From positions 1-52,487 of IMG/VR virus record IMGVR_UViG_3300022847_000008: 52,487 bases of DNA; one strand, given 5' to 3'. Both the position numbers and the translations under genes were made by a program. The notes beneath the pieces were generated by a model. The model had not been told where the DNA came from. It saw only the letters and a list, made by a program, of their open reading frames with translations, and made no database searches. This stretch comes from a virus. How positions within the stretch are numbered: position 1 is the stretch's first letter; every line of letters begins with the position of its first letter. Positions 48,235 to 52,487 of this stretch are shown here, piece by piece.

Positions 48235-49893
48235 ATGAGTAATATAGAAGACATCGTAAATTCTCAGAAAGATGAGAGTAAATTACATTCGATTGATGAT
48301 CAGGTTTATTATTTCGAAGTGTGGATATATAATCAAATAGTTGGGCAAGATCCTTTTCAGGTTCCGTATCTCTTTATCGATTCCTTATCTATAGAAGAAT
48401 CTATAGAAGATTTCAACACCAGTGGATGGATCGTTCTTAATAATGATTATGAGATTCTTGAAAGGTTTTTTCCTAACACGTCTAAGGCACCATTTATATT
48501 TAGGACCGATGGTCGGAACAAAATTCGATTGCAAATATACCCAGTATTCGAAACATCTCAAGATTTTCTAATATTAGATGATTCTAATAAAGAAGCCGAT
48601 AAAGAACTTAGAAAAAAATGGGAGATCGATTTAGACTGTGTGGTTTATGATGTGGAAGATATTGATGTTCCAAATGCCAAAAATAAGAAAAAGAAATTTT
48701 ATTTTCATGATGAACGTTATCAAATATTCTCAGAAAAGAATATAGAATGGAGCACTGCCGTAGAAGGAAAATCTCACCAATTCGAAGGAACTGCTCCTTA
48801 CATAAATACGGCAATTTTACCAGATCATCAAAGATGTTGTAGGGCTAATTATGCACTACGATCCATCATAGAAGAAGCAGGTATTTCTCCGGATAGTAAA
48901 TCATTGTTAAAGGTAGGTGGCGGAACGATTGATGACCCATCATACACTATACAAGGCGACAGGACAATTTGGGATATAGGAACAGAAGATAATAACATTT
49001 TTTACACTTCACCCGCCTATAATACGGTTCTTGATGATATTGATTATGTTTTAAAATATTGCGGAACCAAAGAAAGAGGACCATCATTTCTTAGTCTAAC
49101 CCGTTGGGCTGGTGAAGGAGCAAAGGTTTTTGAATTAAAAAGTTTAAAAAGTTATTTTGATGATGCCAAGACAGAACAAGTCGAACATTTAATTATTGAA
49201 GATGGTGTTCTAGAGGTTGGTGGAGATATAAAAAATGGTTATGTATCAACCATGAAACCTTATTTTCCTAAAGCACCTAATGACGTTAGTAATAATGTTC
49301 AGAACTTTACATCTGGTAAGGCTTCTAGAATCCATTCTTATAGATTTTCTCCTATGGTAGCTTCTGATGATTCTCGTATATGCACAACACCATTACATAA
49401 TTTCGATTTCTCCAAAGGATCTTTTAATATTATGTTCAATGGTAACAAAATCGATGACGTTCATATATCTATGACCGATTATGCCAAAGATGGTTTACAT
49501 TCGTTTGTAGAATCTTCCAATAAGGCGCACATCTTGATGAATATCAATCAGACTAAAAAGAAAGGTATAATGATTAATAACCATTTTGAACCTTTGCAAT
49601 TTATGCCTAAATTTTTACCACAGACTAATATGATTCGTGATTTGTTATTTTTAAATGAATGTATATGTTTTACCGTCACCGGATTGACTATTAGATCTCC
49701 GGGAAGATTTTTGTTTATTGATAAATTAACCAGTAATGGTGACCCAGATCCACACGCCGATAGATTTTTAGGTCAGTGGTTTATCATTCGTGTGGTTCAC
49801 TTGTTCCAACAAGGTAGATATATTTCAGAAGTCGTTGCAACAAAAGTAGATACGTTCAAAAAAATTTGGGATATGGAAGACGCAAAATATTAA
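48235..49893 (+). CDS. Baseplate hub protein (gp27-like)
   Basis: 552 residues. QVYYFEVWIYNQIVGQDPFQ and LFIDSLSIEESIEDFNTSG start the hub beta barrel. The C-terminal third has FTVTGLTIRSPGRFLFIDKL, LGQWFIIRVVHLFQQGRYIS and EVVATKVDTF, the usual end of gp27/gpD-like hub proteins, which form the trimeric collar under the tube. The middle is phage-specific. The stop codon overlaps the next start (TAATG). Confidence 0.75.
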   Translation: MSNIEDIVNSQKDESKLHSIDDQVYYFEVWIYNQIVGQDPFQVPYLFIDSLSIEESIEDFNTSGWIVLNNDYEILERFFPNTSKAPFIFRTDGRNKIRLQIYPVFETSQDFLILDDSNKEADKELRKKWEIDLDCVVYDVEDIDVPNAKNKKKKFYFHDERYQIFSEKNIEWSTAVEGKSHQFEGTAPYINTAILPDHQRCCRANYALRSIIEEAGISPDSKSLLKVGGGTIDDPSYTIQGDRTIWDIGTEDNNIFYTSPAYNTVLDDIDYVLKYCGTKERGPSFLSLTRWAGEGAKVFELKSLKSYFDDAKTEQVEHLIIEDGVLEVGGDIKNGYVSTMKPYFPKAPNDVSNNVQNFTSGKASRIHSYRFSPMVASDDSRICTTPLHNFDFSKGSFNIMFNGNKIDDVHISMTDYAKDGLHSFVESSNKAHILMNINQTKKKGIMINNHFEPLQFMPKFLPQTNMIRDLLFLNECICFTVTGLTIRSPGRFLFIDKLTSNGDPDPHADRFLGQWFIIRVVHLFQQGRYISEVVATKVDTFKKIWDMEDAKY

Positions 49894-51257
49894 TGAATAC
49901 ACAATTTTTAAATTCATTTTCCAAAGGTTCTAAGAACTATACAGGAGATTATCCTATATATTTAGACGGGTCTATTAATTGTGTTAATGAATCTTCGTTG
50001 GTAAGCAATATATATCCTAGCGAAAAATTCACATGCGAATCTATAGGGTATTCATCTACACCATTTGGAGCATGTCCAAATGGTTCAAACAGTGTAACAT
50101 ATACAGATGCCGTTGGAAATCAACATATATGTTATACAAATTGCATTGTTCCTTTCGAATTTGATGGTCCTGTATATGATGTCGATTATGATAACGTTAG
50201 AAATCGAGTATGGGTTGTTGGGGAATTTTCCGAAAAAATTAAAAAGTTAGATGTTGATTTACAAGATGATACATCATTTGACCCACAACTAGCACCCACA
50301 ACTAATTTTGATCAGGTGTATAGTTTGCGTTTAACTGGTGGGTGTTTTGTAGGGTCTTTTTCTAAGATTATTCCACATGTTGGAGCAACCAATGCAAGAG
50401 GGTTTCGTTATAAGTCCGATGGAGAATTTATAGATACTTTCGCAATAACTGATACACATCATGATGGTAATAGATTTAACTTTATTGTTTTAGAAAATCT
50501 TGATGTAATACATATTGGAACATATGTAAATTTTAACAGTTATAATTTGTCATCTGGTAGTAGAATTTTTACACAGAGTATGCCCGTAAACTGTCATGGT
50601 GTATTGACAAACTTCGACAGAGATAAGGTCGTATTAACAACTAGACCCACTGTTAGTGGTCCTAAAACAAACCCACTAAACCCAAGATCCTTAAAATATT
50701 TAGACGGGACATCTTTACTATTAGAACCATCGTTTACTTCTAATGGTGGAACGGGGTTGGGGGCGTCTACATTTGCAGGTCTTAACGAGTCTAATGCTAA
50801 GATAGGAACAAACCCACTGAACTCTTATATATATGTAAGCACAAATGATAATGCTAGTTGGGGTGGGACAGACTATTCTTGGAATGGTGGGTCAGCAACA
50901 AAACATACGTTTATAGCCAAGATAGGGATAGACGGTATAGAAGCTTCTGATTGGAACACTTCTGGAAATGATAGTCTTGGATATTACTATAATTGGAGTG
51001 TATTTACGGTTGATTCCAATGATAGAGTATATGTGGGAGGCTCTATAGCCGCCATCAGGGGCGTTTCTGTAGATGCTGGCAGGTTATACCGCTTACTAGA
51101 AAATGGTGATTACGACACATCCTTTTCCCACACTTTTAATGGTATGGTGAGGGGTGCATTATGGTGCGAGATTGATAATTCTCTACTTGTATGGGGGGAT
51201 TTTACCGAAGTTGATGGTGATGATACGAAAAAATATCTAACAAAAATAGCTTTATGA
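49893..51257 (+). CDS. Beta-propeller virion/adsorption protein
   Basis: 454 residues from ATG 49893; an in-frame ATG at 49866 lies in the preceding gene and is less likely. Repeating blades of about 45-50 residues carry the pattern xVYDVDYDN-VWVVGEFS, VYSLRLTGGCFVGSF, VYVGGSIAAI and a last LLVWGDFTEVDG. DTSF-type turns recall delta-60 propeller repeats. No hydrolase motif. Such proteins in tail operons usually bind receptors or cap the baseplate. It starts with a Cys-rich segment (about residues 40-90). Confidence 0.7.
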   Translation: MNTQFLNSFSKGSKNYTGDYPIYLDGSINCVNESSLVSNIYPSEKFTCESIGYSSTPFGACPNGSNSVTYTDAVGNQHICYTNCIVPFEFDGPVYDVDYDNVRNRVWVVGEFSEKIKKLDVDLQDDTSFDPQLAPTTNFDQVYSLRLTGGCFVGSFSKIIPHVGATNARGFRYKSDGEFIDTFAITDTHHDGNRFNFIVLENLDVIHIGTYVNFNSYNLSSGSRIFTQSMPVNCHGVLTNFDRDKVVLTTRPTVSGPKTNPLNPRSLKYLDGTSLLLEPSFTSNGGTGLGASTFAGLNESNAKIGTNPLNSYIYVSTNDNASWGGTDYSWNGGSATKHTFIAKIGIDGIEASDWNTSGNDSLGYYYNWSVFTVDSNDRVYVGGSIAAIRGVSVDAGRLYRLLENGDYDTSFSHTFNGMVRGALWCEIDNSLLVWGDFTEVDGDDTKKYLTKIAL

Positions 51258-51568
51258 TAAGCCGAAACGATCTTAAAAAAAGAATACAGCAACACGCGAA
51301 GATAAGAGACTTGGCAACATCTAACAAGTCTATGCCGTCTATGTCCCAAATGGTCCAAAATGTTGGCCATAGTGTGGTTAAAAATGTTCGAAGTGTTGCT
51401 TCTGGAAATGCACTAAAAATATCCGAAGAGGACAAAAACTCTAGATTGGATATTTGTAAATCGTGTGAGTTCTTTGAATCTGTTAAACAACGGTGTCTCA
51501 AATGTGGGTGTTTTTTATCTGTAAAAACATATTTAAAGGCCGAAAAATGTCCAATTAATAAATGGTAA
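51254..51568 (+). CDS. Small C-terminal zinc-finger protein, 104 aa
   Basis: Couples to the propeller gene by a 4-nt ATGA overlap. The first 60 residues are basic and helical (ISRNDLKKRIQQHAKIRDLA). The C-terminal 40 carry RLDICKSCEFFESVKQRCLK and CGCFLSVKTYLKAEKCPINKW: CxxC, CxxCGC and a final CPxxKW. This cysteine module is frequent in phage tail regions; its role is unknown. Confidence 0.8.
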   Translation: MISRNDLKKRIQQHAKIRDLATSNKSMPSMSQMVQNVGHSVVKNVRSVASGNALKISEEDKNSRLDICKSCEFFESVKQRCLKCGCFLSVKTYLKAEKCPINKW

Positions 51569-52153
51569 TCAATAAGTTGAATCGCTCTTAAACCATTCTT
51601 CTATAATGGTTTTTGCATATCGCAATGGTTCAATTTTTAGATCTTCGTCGTCAAAGGTGGGCCAATTTATGCATAAATTGGCACGTTCTTTAATTCTTTT
51701 ATTATTTTCTCTCTCGTAAACGTTGGCCGGAAGTATACCGTCTCTTTCTAAATAAACCAAAAAACCTTTAACTTCATCGGTGATCCAACTTAATTCATCT
51801 TTTTCATATTCATCATATCTAATATCTGGAACAATATCTATGTTTCCAGAAGGTTCGAACATATCAATAAAATATCGACCGCCTGTAACTTTTCTCTGAA
51901 TCCTACCATACTCAACCATAATTGGCCGTATAAGAGTTTTTTCTTCATCTGTGGGGGTATGAACGTTTATTCCGAATTTAGACTCTACAAGTTCTTCTAG
52001 ATCTTTCCTAACTCGATCCCCGGCAATTGATCTACGAACGGCCTTTAGATGGAATAGTCTATAAAAACATTCGATCATTGCGGTGCATAAAACATCTTTA
52101 CCAACAAGACCATTTCCAGAAATTCCAATAACAAGTTTTGATTTTTGAGTCAT
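51569..52153 (-). CDS. Deoxynucleoside-monophosphate-kinase-like P-loop protein
   Basis: 194 residues. The P-loop is GISGNGLVGKD (residues 10-20), with Asp where Ser/Thr is usual, as in phage dNMP-kinase-like proteins. RRSIAGDRVRKDLEELV and DIVPDIRYDEYEKDEL (a late Asp-Arg pair in the base-binding position) follow. The family phosphorylates dNMPs for phage DNA synthesis; T4 gp1 is the classic case. It would work with the ribonucleotide reductase. It lies convergent to the zinc-finger gene with no gap. Confidence 0.75.
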   Translation of the reverse strand: MTQKSKLVIGISGNGLVGKDVLCTAMIECFYRLFHLKAVRRSIAGDRVRKDLEELVESKFGINVHTPTDEEKTLIRPIMVEYGRIQRKVTGGRYFIDMFEPSGNIDIVPDIRYDEYEKDELSWITDEVKGFLVYLERDGILPANVYERENNKRIKERANLCINWPTFDDEDLKIEPLRYAKTIIEEWFKSDSTY

Positions 52154-52175
52154 ATATGTAAGTATTTTAACATAG

Positions 52176-52487
52176 ATGACCGATAATACAACTAATAATT
52201 CAACAGAAAGTTTGGAAAGACAAACTCTTTTATATGGATCAGAACCTTTAAATGTACTTATACAAACCTACGGGAATGATGAGGCCGAGTATAGAAAATA
52301 TCTTCATATTCTTATAGATGGTGTTGATGCTGTCGGTCAATCGTACCCATACATCGATGATGCTGGTCAATCAAACTCATATCCTGTCACAAATATTGAG
52401 TTCCAAAAAATACACCAACACGCACAATCAAAACAATATTCTGCATTCAAAACAATGACTCCTGCCGGAAAAGCGGGAGCGTTTGAA
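52176..52487 (+). CDS. Partial gene running off the window end
   Basis: ATG at 52176, open for 104 codons to the last base. The N-terminus is Asn/Thr/Ser-rich (MTDNTTNNSTESLERQTLLY), then AEYRKYLHILIDGVDAVGQS and a YxYxDDAGQ-type repeat. No domain recognised. Position among tail genes suggests a virion protein. Its start lies 22 nt from the divergent kinase gene; an imperfect octamer (TGTAAGTA) is about 10 nt upstream. Confidence 0.6.
   Translation, partial: MTDNTTNNSTESLERQTLLYGSEPLNVLIQTYGNDEAEYRKYLHILIDGVDAVGQSYPYIDDAGQSNSYPVTNIEFQKIHQHAQSKQYSAFKTMTPAGKAGAFE

Noticed and set aside
1-52487. tRNA genes, insertion sequences and attachment sites
   Set aside because: I looked for cloverleaf-like segments, transposases with terminal repeats, and integrase genes and saw none that could be supported.

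Overview
The window reads as part of the genome of a large tailed bacteriophage with a contractile tail (T4-like myovirus, probably a huge phage). The evidence is a run of T4-type morphogenesis genes (sheath, tube, baseplate genes of the gp26, gp48 and gp53 types, hub, large terminase), phage nucleotide-metabolism genes, four inteins, a free-standing homing endonuclease, many very small genes and almost no intergenic DNA. Most of the sequence is AT-rich; the first 4.5 kb is visibly less so and has its own promoter style. The host cannot be named from sequence alone. No tRNA or rRNA gene was recognised.

Layout. 1-4583: small, individually promoted and terminated genes (probably early or host-interaction genes), including a ribbon-helix-helix protein and a DUF932 protein, with duplicated upstream blocks. 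4584-9724: a minus-strand unit holding a sugar-nucleotide reductase-like gene, two small genes, a 540-residue miniature type V (Cas12f-like) effector, a structured anti-repeat-bearing (tracrRNA-like) region, a nine-repeat CRISPR array and a Myb/NUMOD-like DNA-binding protein. 9764-16582: small genes and a set of unrelated proteins (GNAT, repeat protein, two HExxH proteins, one of them ArdC-like) that share a short N-terminal leader resembling a T4-type capsid-targeting sequence, plus a phosphoesterase. 16587-23107: class II ribonucleotide reductase with two full inteins, a third HExxH protein, a BCS1-like AAA ATPase and a PD-(D/E)XK nuclease. 23257-33321: acidic core-like protein, neck-like protein, long tail fibre, then a minus-strand group with an SMC/RecF-like ATPase and small zinc-ribbon or leader-bearing proteins. 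33388-52487: sheath, Vsr-like homing endonuclease, tube, baseplate proteins, tape-measure-like protein, a terminase split over three genes, hub, beta-propeller protein and a dNMP-kinase-like gene.

Two systems stand out. (1) A phage-borne miniature Cas12 with its own array and candidate tracrRNA. It has an Asp where the RuvC-II Glu is expected, and two nearly identical 17-nt spacers sit among spacers of 29-34 nt. (2) A large terminase encoded as three separate polypeptides that can only give a full enzyme if two different atypically split inteins trans-splice; a Vsr-like endonuclease of the type associated with fractured phage genes lies about 7 kb upstream. A third theme is the leader-bearing set: if the leader is a capsid-targeting signal, this phage packages an ArdC-like anti-restriction protein and other effectors in its head.

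Promoters come in two kinds: a TTGnnn-N17-TAGnnT or TATAAT-like class, mostly on the left, and an octamer close to TATAAGTA or TATAAATA (T4-late-like) lying only 5-13 nt before many start codons. Both imply many leaderless or nearly leaderless mRNAs. All function calls come from reading motifs by eye; no database search was run.
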